Assembly (NCBI GenBank): GCA_009746045.1
Contig: RPFO01000082.1
Span: 1,624,276 to 1,688,275 of the forward strand
Origin: Mesostigma viride
Lineage: Eukaryota; Streptophyta; Mesostigmatophyceae; Mesostigmatales; Mesostigmataceae
Length of the DNA stretch: 64,000 nt
Reading direction: 5' to 3'
Part shown: in pieces, positions 40,641-52,600 of the stretch
Position numbering within the stretch: position 1 is the stretch's first letter
How the letters are laid out: the number at the start of each line of letters is the position of its first letter
Notes under the pieces: generated by a model
The model's input: the letters and a program-made list of their open reading frames with translations, nothing else
The model's database searches: none
What the model was told of the DNA's origin: nothing
Program-made: the position numbers and the translations under genes

Positions 40641-43335
40641 TAAGCTATTAAAATTAAATTATAACATGCCTCCGTTTAGTTACCTTTAGTCCGATTGGGG
40701 GGAGGTGGCTTGCCCACAGGGTCGGGCGTGTGAGCCTTGACAATCCTCTTCCACCACGTCTTGTTCTGCATGGCAGTCCAAAGAAGGGAGAGAGAGTGGA
40801 TGCGGTATTCAAACTGGGCTGGGACCAGTAGGTCATCCAGCAACATCTGGACGTAGTTCGTGGCATGTTTCCCTACCCTTTTGGGAATGCCCTTGGGGCC
40901 AGGCCAGGTATAAGAATGTGCCGCGCTGGCGCTGGCCAAGCCGCTGGGGGCCTGCCAGACCAATTAGGGCGGTGTCGACCTGGCTGGTGCGAGCAAGGTG
41001 TCCTACAATTGCTATCCTACGCTGTCTAATCTCGTCCGAAATACGAGGCATGCCCTGATACAAAGACTCTGATGACGGGCGCTTGGAAAACCCTACGTTC
41101 AGGACCTGTCGGAGCATCCTGTAAACTGTGCCGTCTAGCCTAGATGCCAGTGTGGGGGTGAGTGTCCACGCCTCGGCGCCATACGTGAGCACCGTGAGGA
41201 CGAGGACCTTGAAGAGCATGCGCTTGCGGTGCTCGCCCAGGCCCTTGGAGCGCCAGTAGGTGTTGAGCGAACGGAGCCTAGCCCAGGCCAGGCCAATGCG
41301 GGTGTCCACATCGTCGGCGGTGTCAGGAAGCATGCTCCCTAACAGTTTGAAGCGATTGCGGAACGGGACCGTCGTCCCGTCGCGAGCAGGCGCGGCAGCG
41401 GCGGTGGGCTGGAGGCCCCAATCACCATCGCCTCAGTTTTGACACAAACCTCCAACCCCACCGCCCTCGCCTCCAGGCCCAGACAGTCCAGCCAGGTCTG
41501 AATGTGCTCGGGGCGCGCGATGAGGGTGGTGTCATCCGCATAAATCAGGTCGGCCAGGCGGTAGCTGGAGGGTCCGAACCCTGCCGTGCTCTTTCTCGTT
41601 AAGGATGTCCAAGCCTGGCTCGAAGCCCTTAAGAGCAGTAAAGCGCGCACGTGCTCGGCGCATGACGTGATCCACGACAATAATGAACAGGTATGGCCGG
41701 GGACAGGACACAACCTTGCCACACCCCGTGGTGAAGGGGGAATATGGTGGGGTGGTGCCTTCCGCAGTCCGCACTACTGCCTGTGAGCCCTCATACAGTC
41801 GGCGAATGGCAGCAATAAACGCAGGTGGCACTCGATCCAGAGCTAGGATGGCCCAAAGAGCCCCCCAGAGGACCGTGTCAAAGGCCTTGATATAGTCAAC
41901 AAAAATGAAGACCAGCGGCAAACTGTCAGGGGGAAGGCGACGCACCTCCTCCATCAACCGGCGCGCGACAAACACAGCCATGACAGTGTTACGACCACGA
42001 CGGAAACCCATCTGAGACTCACCCAGGTGTGGGTCCAGCGCGGCGCGGACCCTGTGCAGCATCATGCGCATGAAGACCTTCAGCGCGGCGCTCTGGAGGC
42101 ACTCAGACACCCCGGTAGTTACCGGGGTCAGCAGCAGAGCCCTTCTTGTACAGCATGACGCGGATGGCCGTCTGCCACTCAGCAGGCGGAGGCTCGTCAT
42201 GCAGAAAGCAGGACACGCTTGCAGAACGCCAGCAGAAGATCCCTAACCGCCGGATCAGGGGTCTTCAGCAGCTCAGCAGAAAGGTGGTCGGCACCGACCG
42301 CCGCATCGTACCGCAGGCGAGCAAGGGCGCCGTCCAATTCCTTCAAATTAAGTGAAGGGGTGGACGACGTCGTCAGTGGCAAGGCATGCAGCCCTCCTGC
42401 AAGGCGGGGACTTGGTAATCCGCGGCCGAGGAGGGGGGCGCTGGCGGCGGCGGGGGTCCAGCAAGGCGGCAAACCCGAGGCGGGCGGCCGTCTCGGGGTG
42501 AAGCGCTCGGCGGGGCCGGGGGGGGCGCGAGCCTCACCGGCCGTCAAGGAAACATTGTGGGCCAACCAGCGGTCAAGGCTGACCGGCGCCGTGCCGTCCC
42601 CCGTGTGCTCCACCGGGGTGCGAGCTGCCGCCGGCCGCCGAGCCGGTCGAGGTGGTACCACATGCCCTTGCCCTGGTTGCGAGCCTGGCAGGCCTTGGCA
42701 TCCGTGATGCACTGGGCCGCCTCCGCGTCCTGAGCGTGCTCATAGGCCTCCACGAGGGCGGCCTTGAGCACTGGTTTCTGCAGCGGGTCCCGGTTACGCT
42801 TGAGGCGGTACATGCCGGGCGGCCAAGACCGGCCTTGGGGTCCTGGCGGCCGGTAGAGCGGGCCGGGGCGGCGGCGGGGCATGGCCGCCGGCAGGTGCCG
42901 GGCCGCCAGCAACGGGGCACGGGCCGCAAAGCCCGCAAAAATGGCGGCGTTGGGGAACCCTTGTCCAGCTCGTCGATCGACGTTCGCCCGGGCGCCCAGG
43001 GCCGACAGGTACTCCCGTCGGCACCGGTTCCGCTCGTGCTTGGCGTCCGTCCAGTCCTCAGGATCTCCCCGGACCGGGCGTATAGAGCAGACCAGTCAGG
43101 GCGGACCACTGGGGCGCCGCGCTCGCGGACGTGGAACCGGAGCCGAATGGTCGCGCGCACCAACCGGTGGTCAGAGCACACCGTGGGCGTGTCAAACACT
43201 CGGTTGTCCAGAACCGAGGTGCACCTGGGCTGCCGTACCACCACGTATAGTCCAAACAGGCCTGACGGCCGTTAGGGCCACGAAAAGTGACCAAGTCGGC
43301 TGTGAGGGACGTTGGAAGTGGCAGTTGACAGCAAC
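40641..43335 (-). pseudogene. LINE A copy 4, heavily frame-shifted
   Basis: Covers RT and the 3' two-thirds of the endonuclease, 5'-truncated at 43,335, with a truncated hairpin and tail at 40,641-40,678. It aligns over its full length with copies 1-3, but the frame changes at least six times. Most shifts come from 2-4 base insertions (for example 41,382-41,383, 41,697-41,700, 42,387-42,390, 42,831-42,834, 43,083-43,084). Substitutions are moderate, so insertion rather than general decay dominates. Motif A (FVDYIKAFDT) and YADD remain readable. Confidence 0.9.
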
Positions 43336-43336
43336 C

Positions 43337-44438
43337 ATGGATTCACTGAAGTGCCCCAGCCCTCACTGCGGCAAGGTTTTCCATACCCGGCAGGCAGAGC
43401 TCAGAGACACTGTCAGAGCCAAGGAACGAGAGCAAGGCAGGGCGCAGCATGCCCGGGACCACTTTGGCCAGAAGTGTATATAATATGCGCAGCCCTCTCC
43501 TCCCCGTTGAGCAAAATGAACACCCAACCTGTCTTCTTCGCTGCCTTCTCAATAATGTATGTGCACTCCTGGACAGGACCATCATGGCACGGATGCATAA
43601 GGGCGAGGAGGCAGAATTAAGTGCTGAAGGTGTTGCATGATGAGATGGGCGTGTTTATTAAGGAGAAGTATGTGAAAGCACCATCTAAGAATGCCAGTGC
43701 TAAGGCAGTTGAGAAGCCACATGTCATTGGAAGGGAGGCTGAGGAGACCTTGCTGGACAAATTTTTCCAGCTGTGTGTGAACATTGTTTGCCAGCACAAC
43801 GCTGATGAGGATGCAGAGTCACATGTGGACAGGGAGGAGCTAACCACTAGGGTGTGGCAGGTTTTGAAGGATGTTTGGGAGGCCCTGTGTGACTTTGCGG
43901 ATGATGATGGGCCAGGGGGGCCCAAGCGAGAGGCAAAGGCAGCCGAGGTAGGGAGGGGAGCTGGCAGCCACTTATGTTGCCTCTTTCATCTCTTTCACTG
44001 CCCCGGCCCGAGCATGTCACCACATACATGCACGACCTGGCGGCCCACATCCCATCTCAGATCCGTGAGTTGGGTGACCTGCGCCTGTTTTCGGGGGAGG
44101 CCTTAGAACCGGAGTGGTGGGCGGTGACACCTCCACCATGTGAACAAGGTGACCTATGCACACCGCTCTAACAAGCGTGTCAAAACGGGGACTGACTGGA
44201 CAAGCGTGGAAGGGCCATGATGGGCGTTGGTGCACTTGCGCAGAGCATGCATGCTGGCATCAGTCAGTGTGCCAAGAGTTGGCACACCGCCTCTGCATGC
44301 CGGCCACTTTCAGTTCCTATACGGAACCGACAACGAGCAAGGAAGAGGATCATGTTGGATCACCTGCGGGCTGCAGCAAATTGAGTTTACGTGCAGCAGG
44401 GCATGCAGCTTGATGAAGGCACTACAATACGGTTCGTA
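43337..44438 (+). pseudogene. Decayed gene with a C2H2-type finger, possibly transposon-derived
   Basis: ATG 43,337 opens a 48-codon frame with a finger-like motif (CPSPHCGKVFHTRQAEL...H...H). The homologous-looking text then continues in other frames: VEQNEHPTCLLRCLLNNVC (43,507-43,563), DEMGVFIKEKYVKAPSKNAS and ETLLDKFFQLCVNIVC (43,639-43,795), an exon-like end at 43,949, HVTTYMHDLAAHIPSQIREL (44,016-44,075), and MLDHLRAAAN, stop, VYVQQGMQLDEG (44,360-44,415). The frame shifts and internal stop mark it as broken. The family is not recognised; layout (finger, then a long helical region) fits a domesticated or transposon-borne protein. LINE A copy 4 abuts its start. Confidence 0.5.
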
Positions 44439-44453
44439 GGAGACGCGAAATGA

Positions 44454-45814
44454 GTGAGAATGTTACCCGAGCGGTAACGAGGATTCGCACCGTTGATTTT
44501 AACATATGTTTCTTTTTTTGCGCCATTTGGCGAGCATCGACTGGAGCCTGAACCTAGCGGGGGGAATCGTGCGGGGGAATCTTGCGGGGGAATCTTGCGG
44601 GGAAAAATTCCGAACGTGAATTTAGCGAAGTCCTACTACATTTTTCTTGGGTATACGGTACTACAGTTTCGTCACTGAAAATTTTCTGTAGTTGCGTTGG
44701 TGTTTCGTACGTTCCGCTGAAATTTTCGTGTTCAGTGCCCAGATCACAATTTGATCCGGGCGCAAAATGATTGGCTGTACGGTACGAACCAAAAACGAAA
44801 TTTTAGTATCTAAGTTCCGCAGCGCTTGCTGAATTTGCCCCGGAAGCCCGGGGGCACTTTCCCCGCTGAAAAAGGTGTCCGCGGAAGCGTATTGTAGTGG
44901 CGTAGCATGACGTACGTTTGCATATCGGCATGCCAGACGAGGGCTCTTCAATGGTCGGTGGCCCGGCCAGTGGGCTCAGTCTCCATGTGTTATTCATGAT
45001 GTGTGTCATAGACAAATAAACTGGCATTCAGTTCTTATGCTTTCACATGTCACAACTTGGTGATTTTACGATGGCTAGTTGCTGGATGTCTCGTTCTCAT
45101 AGATGTGTATATCATTATACAGAGTGGTACCAAGTTTAAGCTCACTAGGACCTCAGTTCGTTGCTTGCTTGGAGGTGCGGTGCACTTTCTAGGAAGTGCG
45201 AGTCAGTTGTTGGCTGCTGACACATGTCACAGTTTTTTCGCCATATGATGTGCACCTCTCACACCACTTGGGAGACTTGTGTAGCATGGTGCAGCATAAC
45301 TGCCTGCCAGATTTCAAGCCAAACTGAGATCATTCGCACCACCTAGTATTTTTAAGTATACTAGAATTTCTCATCCCTTTCAGTCAATTTTAATAAACCC
45401 TTTCCCCCTTATTTTATCATGGTTTCAAGCCCCCCTGACCGTATTCATCATGCAGCCTATAAGGGAGAAGTGATGTTGGCACGGTACTGTCCCATAGTGG
45501 TTTCCCATACCTAGCCACCATGCCTTCTCCCGTGTGCCCTTGCTTGCTATGTATGCTTGGACAACTCAAACAGGAGTCAACACATCATGGGCTACATTCC
45601 GCGTTTTGGCAGTAATTTCAAGTGGGATTTCGATTTCGATTATGTCACGTTCGGAATATTCCCCCTCTAGTTTCCCCCGCCACGCTAGATTCCCCTGCTA
45701 GATTCCCCCCGCCATGTTCAGACTCCGTTCGATGCTCGCCAAATGGCGCAAAACGAACCGAATATTTTCATCGAACGATGCGAATCCTCGGTACCGCTCT
45801 AGAAAATTTCTCAC
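44454..45814. repeat. 1.36-kb element with ~190-bp terminal inverted repeats
   Basis: The left arm 44,454-44,640 and right arm 45,640-45,814 are imperfect reverse complements. They share GTGAGAA at the tips, GAGGATTCGCA, GCGCCATTTGGCGAGCATCGA and repeats of GGGGGAATC. The 1-kb interior has no transposase-like frame. It looks like a non-autonomous DNA transposon or foldback element. No target duplication is obvious at the tips. Confidence 0.7.
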
Positions 45815-46633
45815 ATATTCCTAGAAGACGTACTGTATGGACGACAGGACGTATGCAGTAGGTAGTTTGCCTCATCAGAGACACCCGCGCCGGCGGTAAC
45901 AGCAGCTGTCCACATGTACACCTACCACATTCACGTTCTGTCCACATGTACACCTACCACATTCATTTCGCCACTATAGATCTCTGCTGCCCTTGGGCGG
46001 CGTGGGAAACGACAACAACAACAACAACAACCACATTCATTTCGCTGGCTTGCTATGACCGCGTGGGATCAAACTGAACCGAACGGAACTGAACATTCAT
46101 GTGGAAATAATATTTATTATATTCCGCCAGGAGCGTCACCGTTACGAGAAAAAACAGGTGGCGGGCAGTGTCAGTGCGCTAACAAACAGCTCACAACTAC
46201 ACAAAACAGCTGTCTGACATGACTTCGATCGTCACCGGAGCCACCGTGCTGCCACGTTAGTCTACGCGAGTAACGCACTTGGCAGCACACTGGACACGGC
46301 CGGAAAAACAATCGATTGCCGGAATGCCAAGCGACAAAACAGCTGCCTCATCGATTGCCGGAATGCATAAACACAATGCAAAATGCTGCGATAATGACGT
46401 GATCCACCGGTTATCGCTACCTTGAGTGGAGGCCAAATCCTGTGTTCCTGCAGGTTTCATGTGCTATTACAACCTATGCTGCTATTTTTTACGGCAATAC
46501 CCTTTCGCTGTGCAATTAACTCATGCATGCGCAGAGCGTGGCGCAGAATATATATATAATATTCTCATCGATCGACGCAGATATGTTAATTTTAACTATA
46601 GAATCGAGCTTATTGTAGTTGGGGCCGCGCGGG
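45815..46633. other. Upstream region of the receptor cyclase gene
   Basis: AT-rich; a repeated ACATGTACACCTACCACATTC motif at 45,914 and 45,942 and an (ACA)n tract near 46,015-46,030. No gene and no clear promoter element recognised. Confidence 0.5.
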
Positions 46634-49600
46634 ATGCCATATTCTAATAGATTCATAAGAACTAGTGCCAATATCTCTTTCATAGTCTTTGTGATAGCGC
46701 TAGTGTGTTGCTATAATGCGATTTGTACGGCCGCCTGTCCGTGCGGGGTCTGCCCTTGTTATTGTCCATGCACCGACCGCCAAGCAACCCGCGTCGCCTT
46801 TGTCCAATACCAAGACTACAGCTCCGTGCAGCCCGATCAATCTTGGAGCCGCAATGGTCTTCAACTATATCATGGAGGGCAACAAGCAGCGCGGGAACGA
46901 GGCTTGCAGCTGGCGTCATATCGGCATTTCAGTGTATGCATATTATATAATATGGCCAGAAGTTGATCAATTAATCTCGATCTTTTATGCGAGATATTAA
47001 TTTTATATAATAAGATCTTAGCTTGTGTTAACCCACACACGATGATACATGTTGCTGCGCCTGCACTACATGTACAATAATGTTCTCGATTGTACGTGCT
47101 GCCTTTATTATCTACTTTCAATTCGTTGATCGATCCCGGCCCGGCCCTGCATGCCGGCGCCGTTAAAGTACGTACGCGTATCAGCTGGATTAATATTCCT
47201 CAAACTAGCTAGCGGGCCGGTACCTAACTAGACGTACGTCAACGTGTTGCATTCTCGTCTCGATTGGCAGGAGAAGGATGCCCGGCGGCTTCAGCGCGAA
47301 GTTTCGGACGGGTCGGCAGATGCGATTGTCACGATTTTGTACAATGATATGGTACGTGATCGAGGTCGCATCGCCTAATTAACTTTGTACGTACGGATGG
47401 ATGAAGCCCCGTTCTGTTGCCGCGGTTGCAGGCAGATTCTTGTTGTTAGTACCTATCTGTTGGCAGGGTTTGCGACTGAATCTCGGAGCAAGTGTATTTT
47501 GCCCCTACTTCCTCTCTCCTTGTAGCAGACCCGGTGGGTGGCCGGGTGGGGTGGGGTGGGGTGGGGTGGGGTGGGGTGGGGTGGGGTGGGGTGGGGTGGG
47601 GTGGGGTGGGGTGGGGTGGGGTGGGGTGGGTGGGGTGGGGTGGGGTGGGGTGGGGTGGGGTGGGGTGGGGTGGGGTGGGGTGGGGTGGGGTGGGGTGGGG
47701 TGGGGTCACTGGGGTGGGGTGGGGTCACTGGGGTGGGGTGGGGTGGGGTGGGGTGGGGTCACTGGGGTGGGGTGGGGTGGGGTGGGGTGGGGTGGGGTGG
47801 GTGGGGTGGGTGGGGTGGGGTGGGGTGGGGTGGGTGGGGTGGGTGGGGTGGGGTGGGGTGGGTGGGGTGGGGTGGGGTGGGGTGGGTGGGGTGGGGTGGG
47901 GTGGGGTGGGGTGGGTGGGGTGGGTGGGGTGGGTGGGGTGGGGTGGGGTGGGGTGGGGTCACTGGGGTCACTGGGGTCGGGTGGGGTGGGGTGGGGTGGG
48001 GTGGGGTGGGGTGGGGTGGGGTGGGGTGGGGTGGGTGGGGTGGGGTGGGTGGGGTGGGCCGGGTGGGGTGGGGTGGGGTGGGGTGGGGTGGGTGGGGTGG
48101 GTGGGGGGGTGGGGTGGGGTGGGGTGGGGTGGGGTGGGGTGGGGTGGGGTGGGTGGGGTGGGTGTGGGGGGTGGGGTGGGTGGGGTGGGGTGGGTGGGGT
48201 GGGTGGGGTGGGGTGGGTGGGGTGGGGTGGGGTGGGGTGGGGTGGGTGGGGTGGGGTGGGTGGGGTGGGTGGGGTGGGGTGGGGTGGGGTGGGTGGGGTG
48301 GGGTGGGGTGGGTGGGGTGGGGTGGGGTGGGGTGGGTGGGTGGGGTGGGGTCGGGTGGGGTCGGGTGGGGTCGGGTGGGGTCGGGTGGGGTCGGGTGGGG
48401 TCGGGTGGGGTCGGGTGGGGTCGGGTGGGGTCGGGTGGGGTGGGGTGGGAGGCCTCTTACCTCCCCCCTACTTGACTCAGTGGGGAGCTGGATCGGTTGT
48501 TCAACAGAACCCCCTCCGCCCCCCTCCATGAAGCCCCCCAGCCTCCGATTTGTGGGAGGGGGCTGCATGGAACCCTCAAAAACCATTTGGGGGGAGGTGG
48601 GGGTGGGGAGGTTGGACCAAGGGGTGCGGGGGGGGGGGGGCGGGGGGGGGAACCCTATACACACATGCACACACAAGCGTTGGGATTTGAAAATGGGGGT
48701 GGGTTGCAGGGTCTGACGACCCCCAACCTGACGCATTCACTCGTTCGGGATTGTCATGAACAGCCAACTGGCACTACAAATCATGCAGAGCAGCATGCTA
48801 GTAGCGGCGGCGTGCACGCATGCACGGCACTAACGTCATGCATCACCGTCCAAGGATAAAACACACATGAGTACTATATTTTATTTGGCCTTTTTTTCCC
48901 AGCAATATGCCAGACCCACCGTATGCAGTTTGCCTGCGTATATCGCTGACCCGCCTGTGGCTATGTATGTGGCTGGTGACTTCACGAGTTGTTAGCTAGG
49001 GTTGTTTGCTAGGGTTGTTGAACGAGAAGGTTCTTTAGCTGCTAAAAGCTGCAAGGCCAGAGGGCCATGCATGTTGCAATGGTTATGGGCGCATTCGTTA
49101 AATTGAACTGGTTGAGCTCATCCACTCATGATGTCCACACGTGTCCGGCCGGGTGTCCGCACATGTCCACAATACAGTGTCTGTGCACACTATAATGTCC
49201 CTGTACTGCACGTTCATGTAGTGCTGTTTTGGCCGTACATGTCCCACTGGACACGCTGTTTTTCCATGCATGCATTCATGTAACCAATGGTCAAGCTGCT
49301 GACCATGCACATCAGGATCATCTGTCACTGTATATATAGACCTGACAGTGTACATTCCACGGGTCCCCTGCCATTCCACGGTCACCTCCCGTTACCTGTT
49401 TACGTTTTTCTTATCTCGGATGGTCCAGTACATGGATGCCATCCTGGCAGCTGTCGCCAGGGGGGTCCCTGTCTATATCGTGGGGGGCACCACCGGCAAC
49501 CTGCTGAGCAGCCTGCGGCTCAAACTGTCCGCGCTCCGCTCCACCGCCGGTAACATACTTCCCTCGGCCGCCCCGGGCGCGCTCATAAACTTCGGCGTGC

Positions 49601-52600
49601 TGGTGGAGGATGCAGCACGCCAGCTGGCGTCCCGGCTCATCTCCCTGGGCATCCGCCGGATGGACTGCATGTACACCAGCGAGCAGAACACGGTGTCCCG
49701 CGCGCAGTGCGCTGCGCTGGAGCAGGCGTTTAGCGGCGCGGGCCTGGTGGGTGCCACGCGCCTGTGCACGCGCGCGTTCGTGCCCATGACGCAGGCCGTG
49801 GAGGCGATAGCAGCGGACATGGCGTCGCGCACGCCGGGGATCGGCGCCAACGAGACCGCCCTCGTGTTCATGGACACGGTCATGTACGAGCTGGTGAGGG
49901 ACATCAAGCTCGTCACGCACCTCTTGCAAGGATGCCACATGGCGGTCTTTGAGACATCGTCGTCGGCCCTGTGGGAGGCGCGCGCGGGGCGGCCGGTCAC
50001 TGTGGTGGACCGGCCACTGTATTCAGAGGCGTATGCGGCAGTCGCGCTGGCAGCCTATGAGCTACAGACGGGGCTTGCATTGACTGAGGACCTGCCGTCA
50101 TCCGTACGCGTGCTGTCCATGGGTGAGGTGAGTGCCATTGCATTGTGTGTATGCTGGTACTGCCTGCCCAAGATTTCAGCCCCAGTGCGTGCATATTTGC
50201 AGCACACTAACTACAGTTAGTTGTCGCCTGGTGCCTGGTTTCTGCCTGGTGACTGGGGCCGGGCCCTGATGGTGCCTTGCGCATGGGGCACGGGGCTTGA
50301 CAACCCACATCACCGGCTAATGCCGCCTGTACGTACGTACCGACCGACCGACCGACCGACCGACCGACCGACCGACCGACCGACCGACCGACCGACCGAC
50401 CGACCGACCGACCGACCGACCGACCGACCGACCGACCGACCGACCGACCGACCGACCGACCGACCGACCGACCGACCGACCGACCGACCGACCGACCGAC
50501 CGACCGACCGACCGACCGACCGACCGACCGACCGACCGACCGACTGACCGACCGACCGACCGACCGACCGACCGACCGACTGACTGCCTGCCTCCTTGCG
50601 TCTGCCGCGTGCGTGCGCGCCTATGCTCCTGCAGGTGAAGGCCGAGGACATGGTGCGCGAGGCCTGCCGCGAGGAGGGATACCCAGTGTGTGGCGACCCG
50701 GGCGTGGCCGACGTGTCGCCCGGCGGGTGCCCCTGTTTCCGCCCCTCGTCCATGCGGCTCCAGGTGCTGGCATCCATCCCGATTGAGACGGAGTTGCACG
50801 CGGAGATCATGGCGGGGTTGCTGGACGGGCAGAGGGACTTTGCGGGGACGTCGTATGAGTGGTACGAGTTGGATAGGTTTCCCTACCTAAATCAGGGGTG
50901 CTGGGTATTTCAGAAACATAGGTGGCCTGCGCTGGTTGTCTCCTTGATAGGTTGAGGAGCTTTGCCCTGGCTCGGAGTTCTGGCCCTTGTTCGGCCGAGG
51001 TTGTGGGTAATGTTCTTTCTGTGGTCAAGAGTATAACTGCTTCTATTAATTGCTCCCTGGTTGCTGCTACTTGGTCGCATATTTTATCGGTCACAGTAGA
51101 GATAATATGAGAGAGCATAATGGTGTCTCATGGATATCTTAAATGCATGTCACGTGCACGTATCGCAGGAGGTAAGCATGGAGCCCGCCTGCAGATCAGC
51201 ATCATTTCCCGATACTCTGCCACACGGACTGAAAGCTCTGGGTGCGGAAGTATGAGGGGGGGTGCCATTTTGTCGGAAGGGCATGATGCTGGTGGACAGG
51301 CTGCGTGTGACACGTCGAAGGCGCGTATTTTGGGGGGCAGAGGGATGGTGGCGTGGTGGGCGGGTGGGTGGGTGGGTTGGTGGGTGGGTGGGTGGGCGGG
51401 CAGGCGGGCGGGCGGGCAGGCGGCGGGCGGGCGGGCGGGCGGGCGGGCGGGCGGGCGGGCGGGCGGGCGGGCGGGCGGGCGGGCGGGCGGGCGGGCGGCG
51501 GGCGGCGGGCGGGCGGGCGGGCGGGCGGGCGGGCGGCGGGCGGGCGGGCGGGCGGGCGGGCGGGTGGGCGGGCCGGCGGGTGGGTGGGTGGGTGCATGGG
51601 TGGGTGGGTGGGTGGGTGGGTGGGTGGGTGGGTGGGTGGGTGGGTGGGTGGGTGGGTGGGTGGGTGGGTGGGTGGGTGGGGGTGGGTGGGTGGGTGGGTG
51701 GGTGGGTGGGTGGGTGGGTGGGGGCGGTGGGTGGGGCGGTGGGTGGGGCAGTGGGTGGGGCGGTGGGTGGGGTGGGTGGGTGGGTGGGCGGGGGGGGGGG
51801 GGGGGGAGGTAGGGGAGGTGAGGGGCGGGAGGGGGGGATGGGGGGGGAAAGAAGGTTGGGCAGAAAGGGTACGGGGGGGGGCAAGGGGGGGGGGGGGCGG
51901 GGGGCGGGGGGCTTGGTGACATGGGAAGGGGAGTAAGTTGCCCACACAGTATCATATTTTGACTGGGTGATCAATCGACCAAGTGGGTGCGTATCAATGC
52001 ATGCATGCGTCAAGGCTCGTGGGGCAGTGTGTTCTCTGCCATTGGCATGCCCTTGGATAGGATGCCCCGCCCATGAACAGCTGCGTGAAGGCTTGCGTGG
52101 ATCGCTTGGTTCAACAATCCGGCCTAGGACTGGGATTGAAATCACACTTCGGCAAACGCAAGTCTTGATCGAGCCAGTGTTGCCTACACCCGTTGCCCCT
52201 GCGTGCTTTGCCCGTGCGTCCTTTGCCCCTGCACGGCCGGCTATACCCGGCCCTGGCGGTCCTCCCACCACCACGCTGCAGGGACATGGCCACCGATGAG
52301 GCGTTCCAAGGCGGCTCGGCCGCCTCCTCCACTAATGCCTCCCTGTTGCACAATGATTGGTCGGCGGTGCTCTCCCTGGATCACTTTCTGGCGCCGGTGG
52401 ACCCTACCGTGGGTGCAGCGATGCAGCAGCTGGGTGCTGCCAAGACGGGCCGCCCCTACTGGCTGGGCATGGTGCGCGCAGACCGTTCCGCCTCCTCCCA
52501 GGACCTGCTCGGGAGGTTCCACGCTGACGGGTACCTGGGCACATCGCAGGACGCGTGGCGGTCCCTGGGTGCATTTGCCAGGAACCTGCTCGTCGGCCAG

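Noticed and set aside
46716-47000. Overlapping + frame starting MRFVRPPVRAG
   Set aside because: The frame starting at 46,634 gives a signal peptide and the first strand of a BMP-like domain and splices in phase to exon 2.
47401-48736. Gly/Trp- and Pro/His-rich open frames of more than 300 codons
   Set aside because: Translations of the GGGGT satellite in cyclase intron 2.
50221-50810. (PTDR)n and (GRSV)n open frames
   Set aside because: Translations of the GACC microsatellite in cyclase intron 3.
51128-52274. Pro-rich and Gly-rich open frames of up to 374 codons
   Set aside because: Translations of the GGGC/GGGT satellite in cyclase intron 4.
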